64,000 nucleotides of DNA from Symsagittifera roscoffensis (lineage: Eukaryota > Xenacoelomorpha > Acoela > Convolutidae). Position numbers and translations under genes: made by a program. Positions 45,687 to 58,343 of this stretch are shown in pieces. The notes below the pieces were generated by a model that made no database searches, had not been told where the DNA came from, and saw nothing but the letters and a program-made list of their open reading frames with translations. Each line of letters starts with the position of its first letter. Position 1 is the first letter of the stretch. The DNA lies in NCBI RefSeq assembly GCF_963678635.1, contig NC_087064.1, positions 12,076,819 to 12,140,818 on the forward strand. The letters are read 5' to 3'.

Positions 45687-46957
45687 AAAGTCCAAGAAAC
45701 AAAGAATTTCAACCACCAGATCTTGAAATTGATTTTTTAATTGATTCAGGAGCAGAATCAAACATAATTAATATTCCCACATGGAATGAATTCAAAACAT
45801 TGCATCCAAAATTAACACCTGTTGAAACCTCTAGTAAGTTAGCAACAGCACAAGGATCAACATTAGTAAATTCTGGAAAAATCCCATTATTCTTTCTTTC
45901 CATAAGAACAATGGAGCAAAATAAAATTCTAAACAAACCATTTAAACAAATATTTCATATTACTGATATTAAGCACAATATCATTGGCATACCATTTATA
46001 TCAAAACATATACCAACAATCAACATCTTAAATAGTAAAATACTAATCAAAGATAAATACACAAAAACAAAAAATACAGCTCTAACATTTTTTCAAAGAT
46101 TAAACAAACAACCACCATTCTTCTCAAAATTTTATCCAATTTATAACCAACAACGGAAACACCTGAAACCATTATCAGGAAATATATGTAATTTTTCAAT
46201 AAAACAAGTTCACCACTATGATAAAAGTCAAAATAAACAACAACTTTTTATGTCAGACTTTGAATTTAAACCTATTCACAAGTTTTTCAAAATCACGATC
46301 TCATCTATAAAATATTTGAAAAACACGATTTCCGACATCATTTCGTTACACGTTTATAACAATACACCGTATCAAGTAACATTACCCTTAGGACTTTTAG
46401 GATATTGCAAAACAAACGCTACAATCTTGCCCATACATGAAGTAGCCTACCGCGTAAATAATAAACTCCAATTATTAGATATTTGCCAATCCACAATTCT
46501 TGACGAAGAATTATCCATAAATAACATAATAAGTAATGAAAAGAGAAACACAGATTACTTCACAAAAACACCATATTTTAAACCAACGTTCAATATAACA
46601 AATTACACAAAAGAACAACAAAAATTTTTAACAATGTTTAATTTTGAACACTCACAAATTACACAAATCGAAATTGACAAATTAGCAAAACAACTGTTAA
46701 AAAATTCAACAGTCTACGCAACATCAAAATTTGAAGTTGGAAAAATCAGTTCATCACTACATCTCCCGTTAAAACCTGACGCATTTTTCAAAAAACAAAG
46801 AGCTAGTAAAGTACCAATTCATTTACACGACAAAGTAAATAGATTACTTGATATTTTAGAACAATACAAATTTATCTCACCAGTAAATAAAGAAGAACAA
46901 CCAAAAGGTAACACTTTTATCAACCCTGTTATCATTCTAGCAAAAGGAGAATCATAA
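45605..46957 (+). CDS. Pol N-terminal part: aspartic protease and start of reverse transcriptase
   Basis: The frame overlaps the end of gag by 82 nt in the -1 register, as in many gag-pol elements, but I see no standard slippery heptamer in the overlap. The protease active site DSGAES is at 45743-45760, and an HNIIGIPF block about 80 residues later suits the flap and second strand. The last ~100 residues begin the reverse transcriptase fingers and end at TAA 46955-46957. The next RT block continues in the -1 frame, so a frameshift splits the enzyme here, and the same break exists in the second pol copy. Confidence 0.85.
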   Translation: MFKHKSYLSKYTKRTTQRKTWTIPFLLESPRNKEFQPPDLEIDFLIDSGAESNIINIPTWNEFKTLHPKLTPVETSSKLATAQGSTLVNSGKIPLFFLSIRTMEQNKILNKPFKQIFHITDIKHNIIGIPFISKHIPTINILNSKILIKDKYTKTKNTALTFFQRLNKQPPFFSKFYPIYNQQRKHLKPLSGNICNFSIKQVHHYDKSQNKQQLFMSDFEFKPIHKFFKITISSIKYLKNTISDIISLHVYNNTPYQVTLPLGLLGYCKTNATILPIHEVAYRVNNKLQLLDICQSTILDEELSINNIISNEKRNTDYFTKTPYFKPTFNITNYTKEQQKFLTMFNFEHSQITQIEIDKLAKQLLKNSTVYATSKFEVGKISSSLHLPLKPDAFFKKQRASKVPIHLHDKVNRLLDILEQYKFISPVNKEEQPKGNTFINPVIILAKGES

Positions 46958-49900
46958 AAATAGTTTTAGACGCTAGATACCTCAATTCACTAATTGACGA
47001 ATCGAAATGCAATTGGCCTATTGAACCAATACAAGTTATCTTAACAAAAATAAATGGAAAATACTTTACAACCGCAGATATGAATAGTGCATACAATCAA
47101 ATGCCACTAGATGAAGAATCACGTCGTTTAACACAATTTGTTATTGGAAATCAACAATATGAATTTAATCGCCTATTCTATGGAATTTCCATAGGACCAG
47201 CAGCATTTTCAGCTTTTATGAGTAAAATTTTTAGACCACTTAAACTCAAGAAAATCGCAATCACCTATTTGGATGATGTTTTTATGCAATCACGAACAAA
47301 AGAAGAAATGTTTACAGTTTTAGAGCACTATGATAGAATACTTCAGAACGAAAATCTGAAGGCCGCTCCCGATAAATCACACTTCTTTTTGACACGAGTT
47401 AAATTTTTAGGACATAATTTAGAAAGAAACACAATCACTCCATTAAAATCACGCATTGATGCTATTCAAAAACTTCAACCACCAACAAACAAAAAGAAAA
47501 TCCAAGAATTCCTTGGAATGTTAAATTTCTTAAGCAAGTACGTTTATAAAATGCAATTATATTTAAGACCGTTCTATAATATCCTCAGACAACAAAATAA
47601 TTTTGAATGGACCACTGAACATCAAACACGATTTGAAGAAATTAAAAAATTTTTAACTGAACAAATTTCAAACACAATTCCAGATCCAAATCAACCATTC
47701 TATGCAATGTGCGATGCTTCAAATTTTGGCATCGGCGCAGCATTACTACAATCACATAGTGGTACAAATAAAATGAACCTTATATCAGCAAATTCCTGAT
47801 TATTCACTCAAGCAGAGCTACGACTCTCAACTCTATTGAGAGAATGTACAGCTATAATTTATACACTTACAGAATATGAATTTCTGACACTTGGATCAAA
47901 ACATCCAACAGTTCTATTCACAGATCATAAACCAATCATTTTTCTATTTACACAAAAGTCAAATCCAAATCACCGAGTTTATAGATTTCAATTAATTCTA
48001 ATGAAATTGCCAAACTTACATATAGTTTGGACAGCAGGAAAGAATTTTGCATTACCAGATACATTAAGTCGAAATACACCACCTGAATTACTTACACGAA
48101 AAAGTACAGTTGAAAAACCAAAAAATATAAAATTTTACCTTGCAAAAGACGAAACATCACCCCGACTAGAATGCAAATATGCAGTAAAAACTGACATTGA
48201 CCAATCACAAATAAATAACCTACAACATTTTCCACTTTACTTAGATTGCCAAAGTAATCACTACGAAGTTGATCTACTAGGAACATCAACTTTCAAACCA
48301 ATTCCATACTCACAATGGATAAAAAATAACACCCAACAAAAACGAATAAAACACCACTCGTATAAAAAAGACTTTTTTCCATTAATTGAAAAAAAAAATT
48401 TAACTGATAAAATAAATTTATCAGGACCACAAACAAATGATTCAAAATACACAATATATCAAGTTTTTGACCTCCATGACCCACTTGACACAATTCCCCT
48501 ATCAAAATTAGAAATTGACAATATTTTTCTCCCTCCAACAGATAAAATTACTCTTGAACTCTTAAAGCAATATCAAAATCTTGACCCAATAATTAGACAA
48601 CTAAAATCATGGCACAAATACAAAACTGAGCCCGTAAAAGCAAATACCACAATTTTAGGAAATAAAACACTCCTCCAATATTTCCGAAAATTTAAAAATA
48701 CAACAATTAATGAAAACACACACCTTTTAGAATATCAATTAAATGATTCTACAGTTGCCTGTCTCCCTTTAAGTATGATACTAATAGCTTTTAACATTTC
48801 ACATACACAAAATACTAAAGGACACTCTGGATCAGAGAAAAAATATTCAAGCTTTACACAAAATTTTTATTTCCCAAATGCACCAATTTGGATAAAAGTA
48901 CTATGCAATGATTGTATAATATGTCAGCTAAATAAACCTTATCCAAATCAAAAACAAATAGCACAAAAACAAGATTTTAAAGGACAAAGTTTATATTTTA
49001 ACCATGTTATTTCATTCGATACAAAAGGACCAGTTTCACCATCCTCTGAAGGAAATTCCTACATTTTGGTAATTGTTGATGCATTTACACATTATGTAGC
49101 ACTCAACCCAGTACCACAATGTAATGCTTATTATGCTTACACAACACTTTATGAACATTGGATAGCTAAATTCGGATTACCCGAAATCTTAGTTACAGAT
49201 AACGGTACAGAATTCATAAATAATGAAATCATCACACTATGTCACTTATATAACATCAAACATAAACCACGTACATCTCATGCACCTTGGACAAACGGTT
49301 TAGTCGAAGGTATGAACCGTTCACTACAAGAATACCTTAGATGTATCATAAATGGAAATGATACAAGATACACAGAATGGTCAGCAGATGTAAAATTATT
49401 TCCCTTACCTTATAATTCACAATTTACGACAACTCTAGGAATGTCACCATACGAAATGGTTTTTAATCAAAAGCCACGTAAACCAATTATGTTTACAGCA
49501 AACTCTCATAAAAATGCACAAGGTTAATGCCAACCAAATAAAGACTCAGTTTGTTATAACCTACCTTTACACACGCATAATGAAGATCATTTTCATCACC
49601 CACAAATCCTTAAATTAGCCTCCCGCACACACACTGAATGGATTTTAAATAGAGATAAAAAACACAATGAAATTTACCAAAGTGTAACAAAAAAATTGTT
49701 ACAAAGGCAAAACATTAACGAACAAATTAATTCACGCTTTACACCAGCCTCAGATTTAAAAATTGGAACATTTGTCTTAATACCTAATTTTAATACACTA
49801 AAAGGAATTTCTAAAAACTTACAACCCCTTCGCAAAGGACCATATCAAATAATTGCCAACCCCACTGACGTAACATACAAAATTACCGATTCAAACCAAA

Positions 49901-50731
49901 AAGAAATTGTTCAACATCGGAACAATCTATTGCCATACTACCCAAAAGAGTACGCACTACGCGAATTAACTCAATTATATTCTTTCACAGGTTTAAAAGT
50001 TATTCAAAACCATCCACATACGGAAAAAGAAATAGATGAACAAAACGACATTCATCATGGAAAGCAAAATACAAAACCAACTACAACTCAAAACAATACA
50101 AAAAATGCTAGATCAAAAAATACCTCAAAAAGAAAGGAAAAATAGGAAAATGATAGAAAAAATTTTACGACAAGAAAAAGTCGAGAAATCAGCACATAGA
50201 GAGTCATCACGACTATGAAATCAACCACGTAAAAACTACAAAACATTCATCCCACAATCTAAAATATCAAAGAAAGTTGAATTTCAAAAACAACTTTAAT
50301 TTTAAAATCCTCGCACCTCTCGATCATATTGAATCTTCATTTTTCAAAATAACATGCTGACAAAACACGCAACAATTCTAGTTCAAATTTAGCCAATAGG
50401 AATCATTCAATCCGTCACCTTCTATAACTATAACACCAACCTATTAGACGAAAGATATTAAACTCCAGGCATATCTATAACTATAACTTTACAACCTCCA
50501 GGTCAAAAATAAGCAAACCACTCAGACTTGACAACTAAAATAAATACCACCATAATATCATAACCCTCCCTTATCTAATAACGCAAAGATCAACAATATT
50601 TTCCCAACTTAGAACTCAAAAACCCTCCAAAAAAATGGTAAATTAGCCCAAAGTAAAAATACGACCGTATTCATTTGGCCTAAAGTACAAAAATCTCAAA
50701 AATACCCCAGATCACCTGACAAATAAAAATA
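46597..50731 (+). repeat. Pol tandem duplication, copy 1 (period 4,135 bp)
   Basis: The phrase aacaaattacacaaaagaac at 46597 recurs at 50732. The unit covers the end of the protease ORF, reverse transcriptase, RNase H, integrase and ~600 bp of downstream sequence. The junction joins aaataaaaat to the middle of pol over a few bases of A-rich similarity. Confidence 0.95.
46958..50145 (+). CDS. Pol main part: reverse transcriptase, RNase H, integrase (two in-frame stops)
   Basis: One frame runs through this interval, cut by TGA at 47797-47799 and TAA at 49525-49527. RT shows the YLDD catalytic box at 47266-47277 with FYGISIGPAAF before it. RNase H shows MCDASNFGIGA near 47710 and FTDHKPI near 47930. 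Integrase has a His/Cys finger ending DCIIC near 48914, catalytic Asp at 49018 (FDTKG) and 49198 (TDNGTEF), and Glu at 49306 (GLVEG); Asp 2 and Glu are 36 codons apart, a D,D35E spacing. A GPY module (RKGPYQI) follows near 49830. Apart from the stops, this copy keeps all key residues. Both stops are shared with copy 2, so they predate the duplication or are tolerated. Confidence 0.93.
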
Positions 50732-53700
50732 AACAAATTACACAAAAGAACAACAAAAATTTTTAACAATGTTTAATTTTGAACACTCACAAATTACACA
50801 AATCGAAATTGACAAATTAGCAAAACAACTGTTAAAAAATTCAACAGTCTACGCAACATCAAAATTTGAAGTTGGAAAAATCAGTTCATCACTACATCTC
50901 CTGTTAAAACCTGACGCATTTTTCAAAAAACAAAGAGCTAGTAAAGTACCAATTCATTTACACGACAAAGTAAATAGATTACTTGATATTTTAGAACAAT
51001 ACAAATTTATCTCACCAGTAAATAAAGAAGAACAACCAAAAGGTAACACTTTTATCAACCCTGTTATCATTCTAGCAAAAGGAGAATCATAAAAATAGTT
51101 TTAGACGTTAGATACCTCAATTCACTAATTGACGAATCGAAATGCAATTGGCCTATTGAACCAATACAAGTTATCTTAACAAAAATAAATGGAAAATACT
51201 TTACAACCGCAGATATGAATAGTGCATACAATCAAATGCCACTAGATGAAGAATCACGTCGTTTAACACAATTTGTTATTGGAAATCAACAATATGAATT
51301 TAATCGCCTATTCTATGGAATTTCCATAGGACCAGCAGCATTTTCAGCTTTTATGAGTAAAATTTTTAGACCACTTAAACTCAAGAAAATCGCAATCACC
51401 TATTTGGATGATGTTTTTATGCAATCACGAACAAAAGAAGAAATGTTTACAGTTTTAGAGCACTATGATAGAATACTTCAGAACGAAAATCTGAAGGCCG
51501 CTCCCGATAAATCACACTTCTTTTTGACACGAGTTAAATTTTTAGGACATAATTTAGAAAGAAACACAATCACTCCATTAAAATCACGCATTGATGCTAT
51601 TCAAAAACTTCAACCACCAACAAACAAAAAGAAAATCCAAGAATTCCTTGGAATGTTAAATTTCTTAAGCAAGTACGTTTATAAAATGCAATTATATTTA
51701 AGACCGTTCTGTAATATCCTCAGACAACAAAATAATTTTGAATGGACCACTGAACATCAAACACGATTTGAAGAAATTAAAAAACTTTGAACTGAACAAA
51801 TTTCAAACACAATTCCAGATCCAAATCAACCATTCTATGCAATGTGCGATGCTTCAAATTTTGGCATCGGCGCAGCATTACTACAATCACATAGTGGTAC
51901 AAATAAAATGAACCTTATATCAGCAAATTCCTGATTATTCACTCAAGCAGAGCTACGACTCTCAACTCTATTGAGAGAATGTACAGCTATGTTTTATACA
52001 CTTACAGAATATGAATTTCTGATACTTGGATCAAAACATCCAACAGTTCTATTCACAGATCATAAACCAATCATTTTTCTATTTACACAAAAGTCAAATC
52101 CAAATCACCGAGTTTATAGATTTCAATTAATTCTAATGAAATTTCCAAACTTATATATAGTTTGGACAGCAGGAAAGAATGTTGCATTACCAGATACATT
52201 AAGTCGAAATACACCACCTGAATTACTTACACGAAAAAGTACAGTTGAAAAACCAAAAAATATAAAATTTTACCTTGCAAAAGACGAAACATCACCCCGA
52301 CTAGAATGCAAATATGCAGTAAAAACTGACATTGACCAATCACAAATAAATAACCTACAACATTTTCCACTTTACTTAGATTGCCAAAGTAATCACTACG
52401 AAGTTGATCTACTAGGAACATCAACTTTCAAACCAATTCCATACTCTCAATGGATAAAAAATAACACCCAACAAAAACGAATAAAACACCACTCGTATAA
52501 AAAAGACTTTTTTCCATTAATTGAAAAAAAAAATTTAACTGATAAAATAAATTTATCAGGACCACAAACAAATGATTCAAAATACACAATATATCAAGTT
52601 TTTGACCTCCATGACCCACTTGACACAATTCCCCTATCAAAATTAGAAATTGACATTATTTTTCTCCCTCCAACAAATAAAATTACACTTGAACTCTTAC
52701 AGCAATATCAAAATCTTGACCCAGTAATTAGACAACTAAAATCATGGCACAAATTCAAAACTAAGCCGGTAAAAGCAAATACCACAATTTTAGGAAATAA
52801 AACACTCCTCCGATATTTCCGAAAATTTAAAAATACAACAATTAATGAAAACACAGACCTTCTAGAATATCAATTAAATGAATCTACAGTTCCCTTTAAG
52901 TATGATTCTCATAGCTTTTAACATTTCACATACACAAAACATTAAAGGACACTCTGGATCAGAGAAAACATATTCAAACTTTACACAAAATTTTTATTTC
53001 CCAAGTGCACCAATTTGGATAAAAGTATTATGCAATGATTGTATAATAAGTCAGCTAAATAAACCTTATCCAAATCAAAAACAAATAGCACAAAAACAAG
53101 ATTTTAAAGGACAAAGTTTATATTTTAACCATGGTATTTCATTCGATACAAAAGGACCAGTTTCACCATCCTCTGAAGGAAATTCCTACATTTTGGTAAT
53201 TGTTGATGCATTTACACCTTATGTAGCACTCAACCCAGTACCACAATGTAATGCTTATTATGCTTACACAACACTTTATGAACATTGGATAGCTAAATTC
53301 GGATTACCCGAAATCTTAGTTACAGATAACGGTACAGAATTCATAAATAATGAAATCATCACACTATGTCACTTATATAACATCAAACATAAACCACGTA
53401 CATCTCATGCACCTTGGACAAACGGCTTAGTCGAAGGTATGAACCGTTCACTACAAGAATACCTTAGATGTATCATAAATGGAAATGATACAAGATACAC
53501 AGAATGGTCAGCAGATGTAAAATTATTTCCCTCACCTTATAATTCACAATTTACGACAACTCTAGGAATGTCACCATACGAAATGGTTTTTAATCAAAAG
53601 CCACGTAAACCAATTATGTTTACAGCAAACTCTCATAAAAATGCACAAGGTTAATGCCAACCAAATAAAGACTCAGTTTGTTATAACCTACCTTTACACA

Positions 53701-54866
53701 CGCATAATGAAGATCATTTTCATCACCCACAAATCCTTAAATTAGCCTCCCGCACACACACTGAATGGATTTTAAATAGAGATAAAAAACACAATGAAAT
53801 TTACCAAAGTGTAGCAAAAAAATTGTTACAAAGGCAAAACATTAACGAACAAATTAATTTACGCTTTACACCAGCCTCAGATTTAAAAATTGGAACATTT
53901 GTCTTAATACCTAATTTTAATACACTAAAAGGAATTTCTAAAAACTTACAACCCCTTCGCAAAGGACCATATCAAATAATTGCCAACCCCACTGACGTAA
54001 CATACAAAATTATCGATTCAAACCAAAAAGAAATTGTTCAACATCGGAACAATCTATTGCCCTACTACCCAAAAGAGTACGCACTACGCGAATTAACTCA
54101 ATTATATTCTTTCACAGGTTTAAAAGTTATTCAAAACCATCCACATACGGAAAAAGAAATAGATGAACAAAACGACATTCATCATGGAAAGCAAAATACG
54201 AAACCAACTACAACTCAAAACAATACAAAAAAGCTAGATCAAAAAATACCTCAAAAAGAAAGGAAAAATAGGAAAATGATAGAAAAAATTTTACGACAAG
54301 AAAAAGTCGAGAAATCAGCACATAGAGAGTCATCACGACTATGAAATCAACCACGTAAAAACTACAAAACATTCATCCCACAATCTAAAATATCAAAGAA
54401 AGTTGAATTTCAAAAACAACTTTAATTTTAAAATCCTCGCACCTCTCGATCATATTGAATCTTCATTTTTCAAAATAACATGCTGACAAAACACGCAACA
54501 ATTCTAGTTCAAATTTAGCCAATAGGAATCATTCAATCCGTCACCTTCTATAACTATAACACCAACCTATTAGACGAAAGATATTAAACTCCAGGCATAT
54601 CTATAACTATAACTTTACAACCTCCAGGTCAAAAATAAGCAAACCACTCAGACTTGACAACTAAAATAAATACCACCATAATATCATAACCCTCCCTTAT
54701 CTAATAACGCAAAGATCAACAATATTTTCCCAACTTAGAACTCAAAAACCCTCCAAAAAAATGGTAAATTAGCCCAAAGTAAAAATACGACCGTATTCAT
54801 TTGGCCTAAAGTACAAAAATCTCAAAAATAACCCAGATCACCTGACAAATAAAAATAAAGCAAAGA
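50732..54866 (+). repeat. Pol tandem duplication, copy 2
   Basis: Second direct copy of 46597-50731, ending at about 54866, where gcaaagagg begins new sequence. It differs by scattered substitutions, a frame-closing change at 51789, an 8-bp deletion near 52888 and several missense changes. Confidence 0.95.
50769..54344 (+). pseudogene. Second pol copy: RT, RNase H, integrase, more decayed
   Basis: This repeats the RT-RNase H-integrase order with the YLDD box at 51401-51412. Damage beyond that of copy 1 includes an early stop at 51788-51790 in the connection region, an 8-bp deletion before the integrase finger (near 52888) that shifts frame, and a Cys-to-Ser change in the finger (DCIIS near 53044) that should abolish zinc binding. 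The D,D35E residues and the GPY region remain. It is probably inactive. Confidence 0.85.
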
Positions 54867-55257
54867 GGACCTCCCGAACACCATAAAATTAGCCCCCAAC
54901 AACTTTTCACAAAACTCAACCCACTTGTCAAAAAATCAATAAATAACTCGACCACACTTGAATCTCGCCTCAAACAACAAAAAAACAAAAAATATTCGAC
55001 AAAGAAATCATTTCTTAAATGCTCTTCTCTCGATCAGTCAATATCTTTAAAAATACAATTTTAACATTTTCATAAACTTTTTCACAATACTTAAACTTTT
55101 ATTCATATTTCTCTTTGATACCTTTGAAGCTTTTATAATAATTTTAATCATTTTTTGCAACATTTTTTAATTTTTCTACTCCCTATTTGAAATATATCTC
55201 CAACTTTCCCAAATCATTGACCATATTCACCGGTACGATAATCCAAAATTTAATTAA
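54867..55257 (+). other. Non-coding link between pol copy 2 and the accessory ORF
   Basis: A/T-rich sequence without a supported frame. The last ~50 bp (from about 55207, tcattgaccatattcac) recur at 58348, marking the left end of the second duplicated block. Confidence 0.4.
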
Positions 55258-56589
55258 ATGATACAAACAATTTTTAGTAGAACTGATATTTTTTTACTAT
55301 TTGTAATTTTTATAACATTTTTATCATCCCTAATATTGACAATGTGCAAATGTAAAAAAAAGGCAATAATCACAATCGCTTTAGCAACAATCCTTTTGAT
55401 TCTTTTCCTTGAAGAATACTACAATAAACATAAATTTTTTCACTAGAAAAAATCAATCAGAATACTTTCAAAGATTGCTAACCAACAATCACACAATCAG
55501 TCTTCACCGACATCATCCCAAGAAAACCCGACAATACCTACAACTACCCAAAACCCCCAAACATCCACACGAATTTCTTTCCAAGATAACCCATACACTT
55601 TTGAAGAACGACACCCTCGCTTATCCGAACCATTAGAACCAGCTCAGCGACAGGCACCCCTAAGTGAACCAACATATAATTTATACCCAACATTACCACA
55701 AGAATTAAGTAGAACAAGACATATTAGTCAAAATCAAAATACAATTGAAATAAATAGACAAATTATACATCCACGACGAAATAGAAATTTTCAAACCCCC
55801 CGAGTTCATTTTGATATACCCCAATCCCCATCACCAATTACTCCAGAAAACCCAAATAGCACATTACCAGAAACCCCTACACTTCTTTCACAACGAAGCA
55901 CCTCAAGTATACCCTCAGATTACTTAGGTTCAACACCAACATCTGAACAAATACGTGACAATCCCTTTAACCCCTCCAACCAAACATCACGACTACCATA
56001 TTGGACAACACACTCATTCATACAAGGTGAACCAAATTTAATAAATGACCCAATAGATATTTCTACGGATACAACAACAGCATCATCACTACCAGAAACA
56101 TTATGACTACCATCAACACCATCAATAAACCAGATTTCACCGACGCTTTTCCCCCTAAATTTTCCAAATAACCTCGACGCTAGATATCGAGAACAATCAT
56201 CAACAAATATCCCTTTAAGATTAGATTGGAACACGTTCACAGCACCCCCACCATTATTTGGACAACATCCAGAAAGTAACCGACTCCAAAATTGGGCACT
56301 CAATAGACTACAATATAGACAAGAAATCCACGAAGATATTCGTGACCATAACATCCAAATACTCCAACAAAATAGTCTACAATTAAAATTCGAAATCACG
56401 ATTAAACTTAACAACATTGTTCAACATCCTTACCCATTAAACCCACCCAATATAAAAGCTCAATCGCTACCACCACCATTTATAAAAACTGAAGTAATAT
56501 ATAAGTACGACAGATATACCAAAAAGACAATTGGTTACATCACATTTTATAACCCATACTCAGGATTATCATACACATGTGTATTCTAA
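55258..56589 (+). CDS. Accessory ORF: two membrane segments plus disordered Pro/Thr/Asn-rich tail (two in-frame stops)
   Basis: From ATG 55258 one frame continues to TAA 56587-56589 (444 codons), with TAG at 55444-55446 and TGA at 56104-56106. The first 62 residues contain two hydrophobic stretches (IFLLFVIFITFLSSLILTM and AIITIALATILLILFL) separated by a Cys/Lys loop, CKCKKK. The rest is Pro, Thr, Ser, Gln and Asn-rich, with a more ordered Tyr-rich end. The stops recur in the second copy except where that copy is further altered. The long stretch without other stops shows selection in the past. The function is unknown; a membrane-anchored accessory protein next to the envelope-like gene is an inference. 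Confidence 0.5.
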
Positions 56590-56591
56590 AA

Positions 56592-57060
56592 ATGTTGATA
56601 TTTCAACAAATTTTTTTTCTAATATTTTCCGATCAGAACACAAATCCTTCTCCTCGCACAGGACCCCAGGACCTATTAGTAACACACTACGATTGTGAAG
56701 AGAATGAACAAAAAACACTACACAAATAAGCAATAAATCAAGTATCACAATGCGAAACAGAACCACAAGCTATAGAAACTACAAATGTAATAGCGACACT
56801 GTATTCAAAAGCCCGAGCAACAACAGTCGCAGGATATAAATTTACAGCAACATTTTCCGAAAAGAAAGTACATTGTTCACAAGTTTCAAACGAAAAAAAA
56901 ACCGACTTGACCACGAATCATTCTACCAAAGTCATATAGAACGACTTCTACATCTAAATCCCGATGATTGTAAAAACGAGCTACTCAGACTAAATATCAC
57001 AAGAAAAAAAAACACCGACAGAAAACTAGTATATTTTCAAGTCTTTGCCGATTCTGGACA
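56592..57060 (+). pseudogene. Envelope-like gene, truncated first copy
   Basis: It starts two bases after the accessory ORF stop with ATG 56592 and a hydrophobic N-terminus (MLIFQQIFFLIFS) that looks like a signal peptide. An in-frame TAA lies at 56727-56729 and a run of nine A near 56883. At about 57061 the sequence jumps to the RNase H end of pol, so this copy stops after ~155 codons. Confidence 0.65.
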
Positions 57061-58286
57061 TAATTAATTCTAATGAAATTTCCAAACTTACATATAGTTT
57101 GGACAGCAGGAAAGAATCTTGCATTACCAGATACATTAAGTCGAAATACACCACCTGAATTACTTACACAAAAAACTACAATTGAAATACCAAAAAATAT
57201 AAAATTTTACCTTGCAAAAGACGAAAAATCACCCCGACTACAATGCAAATATGCAGTATTAACTGACATTGTCCAATCACAAATAAATAACCTACAACAT
57301 TTTCCACTTTACTTAGATTGCCAAAATAATCACTACGAAGTTGACCCACTAGGAACATCAACTTTCAAACCAATTCCATACTCACAATGGATAAAAAATA
57401 ACACCCAACAAAAACGAATAAAACACCACTCGTATAGAAAAAAACTTTTTTCCATTAATTGAAAAAAAAATTTAACTGATAAAATAAATTTATCAGGACC
57501 AGAAACAAATGATTCAAAATACACAATATATCAAGTTTTTGACCTCCATGACCCACTTGACACAATTCCCCTATCAAAATTAGAAATTGACATTATTTTT
57601 CTCCCTCCAACAGATAAAATTACACTTGAACTCTTACAGCAATATCAAAATCTTGACCCAGTAATTAGACAACTAAAATCATGGCACAAATTCAAAACTA
57701 AGGCGGTAAAAGCAAATACCTCAATTTTAGGAAATAAAACACTCCTCCGATATTTCCGAAAATTTAAAAATACAACAATTAATGAAAACACAGACCTTCT
57801 AGAATATCAATTAAATAATTCTACAGTTCCCTGTCTCCCTTTAAGTATGATACTAATAGCTTTTAACATTTCACTTTCACAAAATACTAAAGGACACTCT
57901 GGATCAGAGAAAACATATTCAAACTTTACACAAAATTTTTATTTCCCAAATGCACCAATTTGGATAAAAGTATTATGCAATGATTGTATAATATGTCAGC
58001 TAAATGAACCTTATCCAAATCAAAAACAAATAGCACAAAAACAAGATTTTAAAGGACAAAGTTTATATTTTAACCATCGTATTTCATTCGATACAAAAGG
58101 ACCAATTTCACCATCCTCTGAAGGAAATTCCTATATTATGGTAATTGTTGATACATTTACACATTATGTAGCACTCAACCCAGTACCACATTGTAATGCT
58201 TATTTTTCTTACACAACACTTTATGAACACTGGATAGCTAAATTCGGATTACCCAAAATCTTAGTTACAGATAACGGTACAGAATT
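57061..58286 (+). pseudogene. Third, partial pol fragment (RNase H end to mid-integrase)
   Basis: It matches 47992-49210 of pol copy 1 and its equivalent in copy 2. It begins at attctaatgaaatttcc and ends just after the second integrase Asp (TDNGTEF). At 58287 it joins a 55-bp piece of the accessory ORF (equivalent to about 55985-56040). It carries frameshifts near 57440-57470 and keeps the finger Cys residues. Its substitutions agree with copy 2 rather than copy 1 at several sites (for example gacattattttt at 57588). Confidence 0.88.
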
Positions 58287-58343
58287 CACGACTACCATAT
58301 TGGACAACACACTCATTCACACAAGGTGAACCAAATTTAATAA

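Noticed and set aside
56569-56766. Minus-strand frame opposite the envelope-like start
   Set aside because: The plus strand is consistently coding throughout the element; minus-strand frames arise from its low G content.
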